From positions 1-64,000 of the forward strand of contig NW_026729329.1 of assembly GCF_030272615.1 (NCBI RefSeq): 64,000 nt of DNA, read 5' to 3'. This DNA is from Cryptomeria japonica (taxonomy: Eukaryota; Streptophyta; Pinopsida; Cupressales; Cupressaceae). Under the pieces are notes generated by a model. That model had not been told where the DNA came from and did not search any database. It saw nothing but the letters and a program-made list of their open reading frames with translations. Shown here in pieces: positions 1 through 10,971 of this stretch. The translations under genes and the position numbers were made by a program. How positions within the stretch are numbered: the stretch's first letter is position 1; every line of letters starts with the position of its first letter.

Positions 1-609
1 TGAGTTAAGTACAACAATCCACCAATCATTGATTTGTATCTACTTGGATTCACTTTAGGAGATTCATCATCCTTTGACAATTTGCAATCAGTTATCATAG
101 GAGTACTGATAGGTTTTGAATTCTCAAGTCCAAATTTCTTAAGCAATTCCTTCACATAATTACTTTGACAAATAAAAATGCCTTTATCAGTCTGAGTAAT
201 CTGCAAACCTAAGAAAAAATTCATCTCACCAATCATAGACATTTCAAATTCAATCTTCATATCATTAGCAAATTTCATGCATAGGATTTCTTCTCCTCCA
301 AAAATGATATCATCCACAAAGACTTCAATAATCAATATATCATCATGCTCAATTTTATAATATAGTTTATTGTCAAAATTACCCTTTCTAAAACCGAGCT
401 TAGAAAGATATCTATCCAATCTAGCATACCATGCTCTAGGGGTCTGTTTTAGTCCATATAAAGATTTCTTCAATCTGCAAACCATGTCCTTGTAGTTCTT
501 GTGTGCAGCAGAGGCAAGAAATAGTCTTGCCACTTCAATTCTTGCAACTAGAGCATAAGTCTCACCATAATCAATTCCTTCTTCTTGTGAATAACCTTTG
601 AAAACCAAT
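1..609 (-). pseudogene. pol: copia-1 reverse transcriptase, C-terminal part
   Basis: Minus-strand translation gives the copia reverse transcriptase palm region. The catalytic FVDD box lies at 309-320, followed (leftward) by residues reading MIGEMNFFLGLQ and then a GLLYLT-type stretch near position 1. These are standard landmarks of copia reverse transcriptase before RNase H. The same order is present in copia-2 at 42529-43330. The enzyme would copy the element RNA into DNA in virus-like particles. The domain continues on the far side of the solo LTR at 1421, so one coding region has been split by insertion. No intact product is expected. Confidence 0.88.
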
Positions 610-1420
610 TGATGTAGGAGCATCCCCAGTCGATGAGAAATCTTGCATCAACCAAAAATATTTCCTTTCAGTTTTGTTCTTATTTAGTTCTTTGTGCAGT
701 TTCAGTATACTTACCGGTATGTACTGGTAGTTGCTTTTTCTTCGTGGCAGATCTTGTTTGCAGTTTCATGTGGTTGATTCTAGATTTCTAGTTCATTTGG
801 GTTCTTCTCCGGTCAGTTACCGCTTCTGGTTGGTTGTTTCTAGGTTTGTGAGACAGTTCTTGTGCTTACCGGTTGGTTTTCATTCATTATCGGCATGATT
901 CTTGGTGCACGGATCCATCTTGAGTCTTGTCCGATGATATTTGATGTGTGGTTGACCTTCCTACTGAACCGCATCACTTGGTTGTTATTTTCTAGAAATA
1001 TTTCTTAAAACTTAGGGCTGACCTAATTGCACATTTCATTTTCCTGCATTGGTGAATGTAATCCTTTGAGGTCGACCCAAATATGTTCCGGTGGGTATAA
1101 ATATGATGTTATGCAATCATTTGTAGGGGCAGAGGAGCTAGAACTTTTAATAAGGATTGAGATTTGCATGTTGTGACGTGGTTGATTTTTAGAGTCCCAG
1201 TTGGGTTGTTTCTAGCTTGAAGCCTACATGTAACAAGTTAAATACCAAATGTTCTTTGATGATAATCTGATGATTACTGGATGATTGTCGAAAGTTTTAT
1301 GGCTTGAATATGATCCGTTTATAAGATTTTTTTACATTTTCTTGTTGTTTGCATTGTGTCTCTCTCACTGCATAAGCCAGTTCACTCTTCTGAGGGTTTT
1401 TAGCGGTTATGGTTGCATCA
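610..1420 (+). mobile_element. Solo LTR, 811 bp, with 5 bp target-site duplication
   Basis: Starts TGATG and ends CATCA, a perfect 5 bp inverted terminus of the TG...CA type. It is flanked on both sides by ccaat (605-609 and 1421-1425). Removing it and one ccaat restores the continuity of the copia reverse transcriptase region when compared with copia-2 near 43290-43320. A TATA box (TATAAATA, 1096-1103) suggests plus orientation. No internal sequence or second LTR is present, so this is a solo LTR left by LTR-LTR recombination. The parent family was not identified; no other copy was noticed in the window. Confidence 0.9.
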
Positions 1421-2014
1421 CCAATCTAGCCTTGTTTCTTACAATTTGACCTTCCTCATTCAATTTGTTCCTGAAAACCCATTTAGTTCCAATAATATTC
1501 TTATCTTTAGGTCTGGGAACTAATTCCCACGTCTTATTCTTTTCTACTTGATCTAATTATTCTTTCATTGCTTTCATCCAATTTTCATCTTTACTTGCTT
1601 CAATAAATGATTCCAGTTCAATTTGATAAATCAAACATACCTCTTCAATAGCTAGACTTCTTCTAGTCATCACACGTTTGCTTTTATCTACAATGATCTG
1701 ATCTTCAGAATGGTTTAGTTTCACATACCTAGGAGTCTTTGGATTTTCTTGATTTACTGACTCTTTCTATTGTTCAAAATTCATAGTTGAATTTTTTGAT
1801 GTTGTCGGAGTCACTGATTCAATGCTCTGAGCAACTTCTTGCATTACCGGTTCAGGTCTGATAAATTCATCTTTTGGTCCACAGTCATATGATCCGATCT
1901 GATTACTGCCTTGTTCATCCACATTAACATTTATGCTCTCCATTGTCTTATTCAATCTTTTGTTATAACATCTATATGCTTTTCTCTTAGTAGAATAACC
2001 CAAAAATTCCTTCA
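1421..2014 (-). pseudogene. pol: copia-1 integrase tail, linker and reverse transcriptase start
   Basis: Minus-strand segment joining integrase to reverse transcriptase. The right part (about 1767-2015) reads GYSTKRKAYRCYNKRL, the usual end of the copia integrase C-terminal domain. It is followed by the low-complexity linker, and then by sequence aligning with copia-2 (43320-43620) where reverse transcriptase begins. A frame change near 2015 and stops separate it from the neighbouring reading frames. It is a continuation of the 2015-2765 and 1-609 pieces, not an independent gene. Confidence 0.8.
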
Positions 2015-2765
2015 TTAACTTCTAGGATCAAATTTTCCCAATGCATCATCTCTTCTAATGTAGTATTTACTTCCAAAAATTCTGATGTATCTAACAGTAG
2101 GAGTATGAAAAAAACATAATTCATATGGAGTCTTACCGGTATCACCTTTTATGTGTACTCTGTTGAAAGTGTATACAGTGGTATTGACAACTTCTCTCCA
2201 ATAGATATTAGACAATTTAGCTTCAGTCATCATAGTCCTTGCCACATCCCATATGGTTCTATTTTTCCTTTCCACCAATCCATTCTGATGTGGAGTTCTA
2301 GGTGTAGAAAGTTGTCTTCTGATTCCATTCTTCTCACAAAAGTTGTTGAATTCACCGGATGTAAACTCACCACCTTGATCTAATCAAGCATTTTATCTTC
2401 AATCTTGTCTTAGTCTCAACCATATCTTTGAAGATTCTAAATTTCTCAAAAGCTTAATATTTTTCTTTCAAAAATGCTACCCACATCATTCTAGAATAAT
2501 CATCAATAAGTAACATAAATTATTTATCGCCTTGAAAACTTTTAGTCCTTGTCGGTCCACACAGATTAGTATGAATAATATCAAGAATTTCATTAGATTT
2601 ATCATGTATTCTTCTAAAATAAGTTCTAACTTGCTTACCCATTTGACATTCTCTACACATCGGATTGTGAGGTTTGACAATCTTGGGCAAATCTCTGATA
2701 GCTTGGGTTGAACTAATCTTCACTATGCAATCAAAATTTACATGACACATCCTCTTATGCCATAA
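2015..2765 (-). pseudogene. pol: copia-1 integrase (DDE), first catalytic Asp lost
   Basis: Two overlapping-frame pieces encode pre-integrase zinc finger and integrase core. The right piece (2520-2750) has the finger cysteines (CRECQMGKQ) and then HTNLCGPT. In the family, and in copia-2, this motif is HTDLCGPT, where D is the first residue of the catalytic DDE triad; here codon 2565-2567 gives Asn. The left piece (2015-2278) starts at the VERKN motif containing the catalytic Glu and runs through the YWREVV and KTPYEL motifs. A frameshift lies between the pieces. Integrase would insert the cDNA into the genome; this copy could not. Confidence 0.88.
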
Positions 2766-3500
2766 CTAGCTTTCATCAATCTGAGCAATCAAACAAGATT
2801 TCTCACTGGAGTTCAAACGAAAAATGTTTCCATTGGTCTGGGTTTCGGAAGCAATTTCCAATCTAGATCTATTGATGATCTTGCATTTTCCATCCTTGAA
2901 TTGCAAATGAAATCCTCTATCCACCATATGACCTACACTTAAAATATTGTGCTTCCAGCCTTCAACATAATAAACATTATCAATATTAGTCTTACCATCC
3001 CATGATATTGTTCCTTTGCCTTTGATCCTGCATGCCTTGTTGTCTCCAAATATGACTAATCTGCCATCAAATTCTTGCAGTGATAGAAATTTTATCTTGT
3101 CACTGGTCATGTGATGTAAGCATCCACTGTCTATAACCCATTCATCATTTTCTTCAATTTTAGAAGCTAAAGCCTTCTCCTCAGTATGAGTTGCTTCAAT
3201 GACAGGTTCTGGAGAATCATCCTTGATAGCAATAAAAACCCAATCTTTACCTAAACTTCCATTGCTGGATCCACTCATCAATTTATCGTTAGCATCATCA
3301 CCATCATTAGTAATACCAAAATCATCATCACCAGCATAATAGCATGATTTATTCGTATTCCTTCTAAATCTAGTTTTGTTCTGATATTCCAGATTAGGCA
3401 TATAACTCTTCACAAATCTTTCATGATTCCTAGTAGCTCTTTCAGGGCATCTAGAAGCAAAATGACCATTCTTATAGCATGAAAAATATTTAAAAGGCAT
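2766..3500 (-). pseudogene. copia-1 nucleocapsid zinc knuckle and aspartic protease
   Basis: A 244-codon open stretch. At its start the nucleocapsid knuckle should be Cys-x2-Cys-x4-His-x4-Cys, but the first Cys is Tyr (YFSCYKNGHFASRC), while copia-2 keeps all four ligands. About residue 121 the retropepsin motif WVIDSGCLHHM appears (Asp codon 3129-3131), the copia protease active site. The rest covers the region leading to the pre-integrase finger. The neighbours on both sides are gag (right) and integrase (left), in the usual order. The protease motif itself looks intact, the knuckle does not. Confidence 0.87.
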
Positions 3501-4313
3501 TTTTCCTTCATACTTACTTCCAACCGGCCCTTTAGGAATTCATCTAGCAATCAGGGCTTCCAGCTCTTAAAGTTCTATGTCTTCCCTTTCAATGTCCTCC
3601 AAATATTTAACATACAATTCCTTCCAATCTATCTTTTGCTTACCGGAGGCAGATGCTTTAAATGTAGTTTCAGTTTTAGTAGCACTCTGATCTCCAAGTT
3701 CCTCAAGTTCAAAAGCAGTCAATTTCCCAAGTAGTGTATCTTTGGTAATAGGGGTACTTGACATTATTCAGAGCTCATTGATTGCAGTAGCCTTCATCTT
3801 ATAATCCGGAGGTAGAACTCTCCGAACCTTTGACATAATCTCATCCTCACTAACTGATCTGCTGTAGCATTTGATTCCCATAACAATCTCATTTACTCTA
3901 TCCATAAAAGAACTTATCTTCTCATCTTCTTCCATCTTTAGAGTTTCATATCTTACCCATAAACCTTCAAGTTTTGCAATCTTTACTACTTGGTCACCTT
4001 CATAAAGAGTTTCAAGCTCTATCCAAATCTTCTTTTCATCAGATAGGGCGCTTAACAATGCTTCTTTTTCTCTAACATCATTTTCATCTCTCTTATGTTC
4101 ATCAGTGGGTGTCAGTGTTCCAGAATTAGACTCATGAGGTATATACCCTTTCTTTACTATCTCCCAAACTTAAACTCCAAGACATCTCAAATGAATCTTC
4201 ATTCGCTCCTTCCATATTTTGTAGTTTGTACCATCAAATCTAGGACTCTCCTTCCAGTAGGGGTTGAATGTAGAGCTAGATGCAGTTTCCATCGGATCTT
4301 CTCAAGAAGTTAA
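3501..4313 (-). pseudogene. gag: copia-1 Gag (capsid)
   Basis: Minus-strand Gag of the copia UBN2 type, starting near 4313 just inside the primer-binding site. The first part (NPYWKESPIFDGTNYKIW-type sequence, better preserved in the duplicate at 13963-14209) is the classic copia Gag N terminus. The middle, 3768-4058, reads LEGLWVRYETLKMEEDEKIS and MDRVNEIVMGIK, the conserved Gag core. It is broken by stops near 4060, 3766 and 3565. It would assemble the virus-like particle. The start is inferred from the duplicate, where the reading frame is open. Confidence 0.85.
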
Positions 4314-4334
4314 GCTTCTGCAGAGAGGACCAAT

Positions 4335-4346
4335 GCTCTGATACCA
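4335..4346 (-). other. copia-1 primer-binding site
   Basis: On the minus strand this reads TGGTATCAGAGC, complementary to the 3' end of initiator methionine tRNA, the standard copia primer. It lies 2 bp inside the LTR edge at 4349, as expected. Confidence 0.92.
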
Positions 4347-4348
4347 AT

Positions 4349-5572
4349 TGTTAGACAGATCTGATACTGGGAGTAAACTGAGAGGGGGGTGAATTAGTTT
4401 ACTATCAGAAATCAGAACTATTACATATCAAAAACCTTTAAACCAAAGCACAAAGAAACCAACACAATTAAGGATAAAACATGAAAGCACAATACACACA
4501 ACACCAATATTTTGACGTGGAAAACCCGGTAAAGGGAAAAACCATGGTAAGAAACCCTACCCACAATCAGATAATACTTCTGTAGCAGTATGTGAAATAA
4601 TTACAATGGGGATTACACTTGCAATCAAGCCAACCACATATAACTCACTTCTCATCACAAAATAGAAGTCTCACTAACTTACAAAACATCATACTACAAT
4701 CCGGAAAGAATGAACTATGAAAGTAGCATCTCCTGATGCTTGATACAATTTTGGTTAAGCACAGATGGCTTCCTTACAATACCAAAAACCTTATGTCAAA
4801 TGATGTATCATGTGTTCACACATAAACCTTCCCTTGATAATGCAGACATAACCATCGATCCCAAAAAACCATCGATATCCAAATTACATGAATAAGTCAC
4901 CTATAAACATAGATCATCAACCTTATGATAAGGTCAGCTAAACCCTAAACCCAAAAACCCATAATAACAAAAATTACATTACACAGTATCATCAAACCAA
5001 TATTATGATTTACATTACATAGCATGGACCTGATTCAAATATCCAAATAATTATTTCCGTTGAAAATTCCGTTAAGACAAAAATCCAGCATGTTTCACCA
5101 ACCGGTAGAAACCCTCAGTGAAGTAACACATAAAGTCTAACCGGATCCAAATAGGACCACCATAATAGCATGCCAACCAATGCAAAGTCATAAAACACAA
5201 ATAATACGATCAAGAAGCACCTTCAACATGATAGAAACTGATTCCATAAGCTGGACCAAAATAGTCTGATCAAAGCATCAAATATCACTTACCAGTAAAG
5301 CTAACTGGTACCAAGAAATACCAACCGGGAACATAAGTGATAGTTACCAAAGCACCAAAACATGAACCAACAAAATATGGCAAGCATATAACCATCCAGA
5401 ATAAGCATCCAAAATTGCATCCAAGGATCTGATCATACCGGATCAAAATCATAGCCAAAACCAAGATAATCACAAAGACTAACCGAGATAGGTCCAACCG
5501 AGATAGCCTCCAACCGAGATACAGTGTTGACATCAATGACAACACTTAACCAAATCTAGCATATTGCCAACA
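4349..5572 (-). mobile_element. copia-1 5' LTR, 1224 bp
   Basis: Begins TGTTAGACAG and ends GCCAACA on the plus strand (TGTT...AACA ends). The inner edge is set by the primer-binding site. The outer edge is set by homology to the LTRs of copia-2. The identical-length copy at 14266-15489 confirms both ends. It holds promoter and polyadenylation functions for the element; I did not pin a TATA box. Confidence 0.92.
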
Positions 5573-6508
5573 GTCTGGACATGCACAAACACCGTTAGAA
5601 TGGAAATTGATACTCTTATATTGGTCTCAAGCTACTTGAGCATCACTAGGATAGTAATATCAATAGTTGAAATCATTGAACAATTCACTTATGTTCATAA
5701 TCACTAGCTTACATGAAATCAAAAATCAAAATCTAACAATTAATATTAAATCTAATTGCATGACCTCAAGGTATTCAAATCTCAATAAATAAAAAGGTGA
5801 AAGGATATGAGAAAAGACTTCTAAAAGAAATCATATGTAAGATCTAATAAAAAAATTGACTCACAATGCTTAAAATTTAAGAGAGTAGACTTTAGGCATA
5901 TGGTCTAGAGGTCCCACTTTATAAAAATTGTTAACCTTTGGGGCTTCTCCATGGAATCATCTAATATCACTAAGTTTGAAGTGTGTAGTAAGGATCAACA
6001 AAGAATATGGAACACAATGGGGAAGATAAGCCATAGTTTAAAAATATTATTGAGTTTGGAAGTCCAAAAGATATAAAGGCTATAATAAGACACTAAATTC
6101 TTTGAGCGAATGGTATATAGAAAAGATTTATATTTAGTAGATGAAGCCTTTGCATTTTTATGTTCTTGATATAAAATTTGGGTTTGGTTTAGAAAGCCAA
6201 GATTCCTCCAAGAGTAATACTTGTCAAGATAAAGTTAAGTCTAGATTGATAGATGGAAGGCATTTAAGAGATATAAGAAAAAATGTGTAATAATCAAGTG
6301 ATCTTTAGATTCTAAGGCGATCACTTGAAATAAATAGCTATTTCTAGATATAGAAACAAAGTAAAATTAAAGGGGAATACTTTGAATGGATTAACCTAGT
6401 AAGATATTAAAACTAGCTCAAAATGGCATCGTCTCGAAAAGGTAGACAAAAAAAGGTCTAAGGGTAATCTACATCGAAAAGAAACTAAATCAAATCAATG
6501 ATAGTTTC
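5573..6508. other. Copia-1 flanking DNA, non-coding, duplicated
   Basis: Genomic sequence upstream of the copia-1 insertion (its 5' flank). It is AT-rich with no open frame that I can support. The first ~240 bp are identical to 15490 onward, and the remainder differs at scattered sites. It ends abruptly at the gypsy A boundary. Confidence 0.8.
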
Positions 6509-6509
6509 T

Positions 6510-6858
6510 GTACATGGTGAATGGGTAAGTTTGTTAAGGATGAATTGGTCGTGAGTGTGTGCAAAGTGAAGTGATGAAAGAGAATCCTGAAGGAGGGAGG
6601 AGCAATGTCTCTACACATGGCGCTGGTGACCCAGTTTTCACCATGGTACTTGCCCAGGGCACCACCGAAGTGGTTTTCACCGTTGGATGAAATTATTTCT
6701 CTTTACTTTTTCAATTTTTCAATTTTTTTGTGTCACAAGGCGCCTGTTTGCCAGGTTTTCACCAAGTAACGATTTTTTTTTGTTTTATAATTTTTTTTTG
6801 TATTTTTGAAATTTTTGAATTTTTTTTTTGTATTTTTGAATTAGGATATTCTGAAGAG
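6510..6858 (-). other. gypsy A 3' non-coding region
   Basis: Follows the integrase stop. It contains long A-rich tracts on the minus strand (about 6770-6840) and several gtgaaaac-containing phrases (near 6640, 6670 and 6755) of the kind found before the 3' LTR in plant gypsy elements. No polypurine tract plus LTR edge could be assigned. Confidence 0.55.
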
Positions 6859-8670
6859 CTATGTGTAAAACCTGTGAAGGTGCATGTTGTTGATAGGATC
6901 CTCCAAAGGTTCACCTTCTATAGTTGAGAGCTAATATGCCCCAGATCCATATGCTGCTGTAATGATGTAAGGACCAAGCCAATTTGGTTTGAACTTTCCC
7001 TTCTTCTCTCTGTCTTGCTGATTTTTAGGATTTTCTCTGAGAACCAAGTCACCCACCTGAAATGTGTGAGGCTTCACCTTATGATTGTAACTGCATTGTT
7101 CCTTGACTGAATGATGTGTAGCTCGAGTGATTATCTTCCTTGATAAAGGATCTGAGATAGAATTACTAGTGTGTGGACTACGTAGGCCCATATGCGTGTC
7201 ACCTAAAGAAGTTTGGGCATCCCTGATAACAAAGTCCTTCAAGGAAGCTCCATTAAAGGTCCATGATGTATCGCTAAAAGGGAAAGGATGTGTGGAACAA
7301 GTGAATGAGCTATGAAGGCTTATGATTGTGAAAAGAAGTGAAAGTAGGATAGCATGATGGAGACTTAGGATCAACACGTAATCTTTTTGACTTGCAATTG
7401 TAGAATTTTTGCCCCCAGTTATTTTGATATTAGGGGAGATCAACTCTTGTTCCTTTTCTTTCATAGGATTTTTATCCTTGACATTGATTTTTGCAGAGTC
7501 CAATAGCTTTTGATTTTGATTTGGACTAAAGGACTTTTCTTTATTTTTGACTTTTAGATTTTTCCTTTCAAAGTTTGATTTTTGATCCCCAATGAGTAAG
7601 GGCTTTTGCAATTCTTGTTGATCCAAGTCTAGGAGAGGAGTGGAAATGGTTTGAGTGGATGAAATGGTAAGGCTATGTGATTTATCAAGAGGGTTGGCGA
7701 TACACTCAATAGATTCTTTGTTGGAACCACTCTTAGGACTATTGATATCAAGAGCCGCTTGCACCACTAGAGGAGATTTACATTCAGACTTAGTAGCCAC
7801 AACACTAGGTGGTTCACACCCAATTCCTTGCAAATTATTTATAGATTGTTCCTGTAGACTGAATGTCTTAGGAGATAGTGGGAGTTGATCAACATGAAAG
7901 ATATACTCACCACATCCCATGTCTTTCATCTTGAAGTTTTCTTTTAGCTTTGTTTGTTTTGTCATAGAAGCTTTCAAGGATTCTGGATCCACATATGCTA
8001 AAGAAGGAATAGCTTGGCAATTGACTAGGATTGTTATTTCTGATCTAGGTTGCAGATTGTTGCAATATATGAATGGATTTGGATCCGCTTTGATGGTCAC
8101 TTCAACTCCATTGTGTGGAAACTTGACGCATCGATGATATGTAGATGGGACTACTCTCATTTCATGAATCCAAGGACGTCCTAGCAATATGTTGTATGTG
8201 AGATCAAGATCAAGTACTTGACAAACCACATCCTTTGTAACTGGCCCAACTCTAAGAGGTAAGGTGACTGTACCCTTGGATGAACACTCTTCATCATCAT
8301 ATGCTTTGATAGTAATTTTGTTTGTAGAATTCATAGCTTTGTCGGAATATCCCAATTGTTTAATAGTACTCAATGTACAAATGTTTAGACCTGCTCCTCC
8401 ATCTATCAGGACTTGTTTGATTCTATGTTTGTGTATGAAGGCTTCAATGTGTAAAGGTGCATTATGTGGCTGACTTACGAAGGCATCATCGGCTTCTGTG
8501 AATGTAAGGGAGTGTGGAATGGAAAGGTATCCCACCATGGCTTGACACTGGTCCACGTTCAGATCAGTAGGAATGACAGTTTCTCTCAAGATTTTGTCAA
8601 GAATGGATTTATGTGCGGGGGATATGCGCAAGAGTTCAAGTATGGAGATGAGCGCGGGTGTCTTCCCTAA
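6859..8670 (-). pseudogene. gypsy A aspartic protease fused in frame to integrase C-terminus
   Basis: One 566-codon open stretch (8631-6931), continuing after a TAG at 6931-6933 to a final stop at 6859. The protease active site VLIDGGAGLNICTL lies near residue 77 (Asp codon 8401-8403), where DGG replaces the commoner DSG. After the protease comes a Ser/Lys-rich segment without reverse transcriptase motifs. A strongly hydrophobic run follows (about residues 423-445, reading VLILSLHHAILLSLLFTIIS). Last comes the gypsy integrase C-terminal domain (FQVGDLVLRENPKNQQDREK, GPYIITAAYGSGAY). The frame is preserved across the missing polymerase, which is unusual for random decay. Confidence 0.86.
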
Positions 8671-9333
8671 CTATTCTACAAGGTCATACTTAGGTTTGGT
8701 TGATGAGGAAGCAGTGTTTTTAGCTGGAGCACCTTGCAAAGTGAATTTACCTTGACGGGTTGTGACATTACATTCAGAGGTAGGTTCGGAAGAAGATCCA
8801 ATGCCTTTTAGGACAATCTTGGGTCTTTGGGTAGAATTCTCAAGGTTTTTGTCCTTGATGATAATGGTAGAGACGTAATTCTCCATCGAAATGTGATTGA
8901 TAGTTGAATCATAGTTATAGGTTGCTCTGGTATAGTTGGTTTGGTCATCTGTGGCTTTAGCTTTTCCCTTGTCATGCTTTGGGAATGGTTCCTTAAACAT
9001 TTCATGTTCTTGATTGGATGAGTGTCCTTCAATCTCAATGTCACCTCTATCAATGAGATCTTGTATGATGTTCTTCAGTCGATGGCAATTTCCTATCTTA
9101 TGACCCTTGCTCTTATGAAATTCACAATATTCATCATCATTCCACCAATTTGGTTTCACCTTTGGCTCATATGGAGGAAAATCTGGAATTGTGATTATTT
9201 TGTTTGCCACTAGTTTCTTGAAAACTGACTCAAGTGGTTCTCCCAATGGCATGTACTTCCTCCGTGATCTAGAAGTTGTTTGAGTATTCACTTGATTGTT
9301 TGTAGAACTTGATCCAGAAAAAATGAATTTGGG
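8671..9333 (-). pseudogene. gag: gypsy A Gag zinc-finger region
   Basis: Same reading frame as the flanking segments, bounded by a TGA near 9334 and a TAG at 8671. It contains YCEFHKSKGHKIGNCHRLK, the Cys-x2-His...Gly-His-x4-Cys finger typical of the linker between plant gypsy Gag and protease. The remainder is polar and low in complexity. With 9334-10971 and 6859-8670 it forms one frame of about 1370 codons interrupted by only four stops. Confidence 0.82.
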
Positions 9334-10971
9334 TCACACTGTGTTGGCATCAACAACACCATCATTGACTGTGTTCTTGTTTTTATTCCAAAATCTTGGC
9401 TTGTCTTTTCCTTTAAAGTCATCTTTGTTTTCCTTGAATATCTTGATGACTCCTTGTTCAATTAGGACCTTTTCTGTCGCTAAGCCTTTTTCAATAACGT
9501 CCTTGAAGGTGGACAAACAAGTTTTTCTTAGATCATAGCCAATGTCTTTATTAACATTCTGGGTGAACATTTCTACCATTTGTTTTTGTGGAATTTCACA
9601 AGAGCATCTGCTAGCTAGATTTCTCCATCTTTGTAAGAATGATGCAAAAGATTCTCCCTCTTTTTGCTTGGTGTTGCACAAAGTAGTGACTGATATGTCG
9701 GTCTCTATGTTGTAGGAGAAATGTTAGATAAATGCCTCTGCTAAGTCACCCCATGACTTAATACTAGGTGGGAGTTGGGAGAACCATTCCATAGCTTGAT
9801 CACCTAAGCTTTGTGGGAATAATCTCATCAAATATGTCTCTTCTGCTGCTACCTCAATGCAAGCTATGAAAAACTGTCTTATATGTGCCTTAGGATCCCC
9901 TTTTCCTCTGTACTTATCAAACTTAGGTCTCACAAAGTGTGTAGGAAATGGAGGCATTGGAATGCTCTTGTCAAATGGATAAGGACATATGTCTCTCATT
10001 GTGTATGTTGGCTTCGGTGTATTTATGTCCTCCATTTTCTTTTGTAAGTCCTTGATTTGTTGTTCCAAATTGTTCTTAGGTGGAGATCGACTTCTTGGAC
10101 CATACCCCATGCTTGAGGCACCAATTGGAGGAGGAGCATGTTGCATATATGGATGATATTGATCATACACATGTTCATATGGAGGAGGTCTATAGTGATG
10201 CTGCATATATAGACCACTTGGTATAGATTCATGTTGAGGAATGAAATATCTATTTTGTCCATGTATACCATACTCTGCAGGCATGTCATGTTCTAATGTG
10301 TTGCCCCCAAATTTGACACGGGGTTTCCTTGTGTCCAAATTTTGAGCATGCCTTTGAATATCCAGTTGCTTTGGTGGTTGATCCTTAGCATTGGTATGTG
10401 ATTGAGCATATTTCTCTACATAAAACTTCCATAATGGTCTGCAAAGGTGAGTATCATATGCTTGACCATGTGTATGTGGGAACTCTGGTTTTTGAAACAA
10501 AGATGATGGTGATTCAAGTACCATATGTGGTCCTCTATTGCCTCCACTATTAGGCCTTCTTTGATCCATGTTGGAGTGAGGTTGTTGCAAAGGCCTATGT
10601 TCCATTACTTGAGACATGTCAAAATCATGAGGTATCTTGGCTCCACTTTGTGCCATCATTTGTAAGAAGTATTGTCTATCCCTACTCATTATTTCCTCAA
10701 CCAATCGATTGAAATGGGGATTCATAATGGATTCTTCCACATTTGCTGAATGTACGGAAAAGTTGTCCATATTGTCATTATGTGTATCATTGTTGTTTGT
10801 AGTGTCCATGTTCTCAACATCTAGAATGTTTCTATAGGCATCCATGTTAGGTAATGTGTTATGATCAGTATTGAAAAAGACATCATTGTCATACTCATAG
10901 ACACTCATGTTTGCGGACTCTTGAGCCTCTTTAGTTTCTCTCCTAGATTTTTGAAGACGGGTTTCAACCAT
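9334..10971 (-). pseudogene. gag: gypsy A Gag polyprotein, N-terminal and capsid region
   Basis: The first 415 codons are open (10971-9724); a TAG at 9724-9726 then splits the capsid domain, which continues in the same frame to 9334. The N-terminal ~330 residues are Asn/His/Pro-rich, with a short predicted coiled coil (NNLEQQIKDLQKKMED). The retrotransposon Gag fold follows: FDKYRGKGDPKAHIRQF, then ETYLMRLFPQSLGDQAMEWF, SQLPP, and after the stop SFASFLQRWRNLAS. The start MVETRLQKS is the first Met after a leader with many stops. It would form the capsid and package RNA. Confidence 0.88.

Larger units (their letters stand above)
1..5572 (-). mobile_element. Ty1/copia retrotransposon copia-1, left part outside window
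   Basis: Minus-strand copia element read from its 5' LTR (4349-5572) leftwards through gag, zinc knuckle, protease, integrase and reverse transcriptase. This order (integrase before reverse transcriptase) is diagnostic of Ty1/copia. RNase H and the 3' LTR lie beyond position 1. An 811 bp solo LTR interrupts the pol region. Several frameshifts, stops and lost catalytic residues show that the copy is dead. It belongs to the same broad family as copia-2 (40418-47546), with alignable proteins throughout. Confidence 0.93.
4044..6508. repeat. Direct repeat A, left copy (2.46 kb)
   Basis: This block matches 13963-16426 base for base over its whole length with only a few percent differences by eye. 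It contains the first part of copia-1 gag, the primer-binding site, the whole LTR and 936 bp of flank. The left edge lies inside gag, which continues seamlessly leftwards here but not in the right copy. The right edge is after gatagtttc. The two copies bracket gypsy A. See findings. Confidence 0.92.

Noticed and set aside
5285-5545. 86-codon hydrophobic frame on the minus strand, repeated at 15202-15462
   Set aside because: Lies wholly inside the copia LTR and is repeated only because the LTR is duplicated; no coding evidence.
6931-8631. A host membrane protein, suggested by the hydrophobic run
   Set aside because: The same frame holds the gypsy protease upstream and integrase C-terminus downstream, so it is part of the element polyprotein frame.
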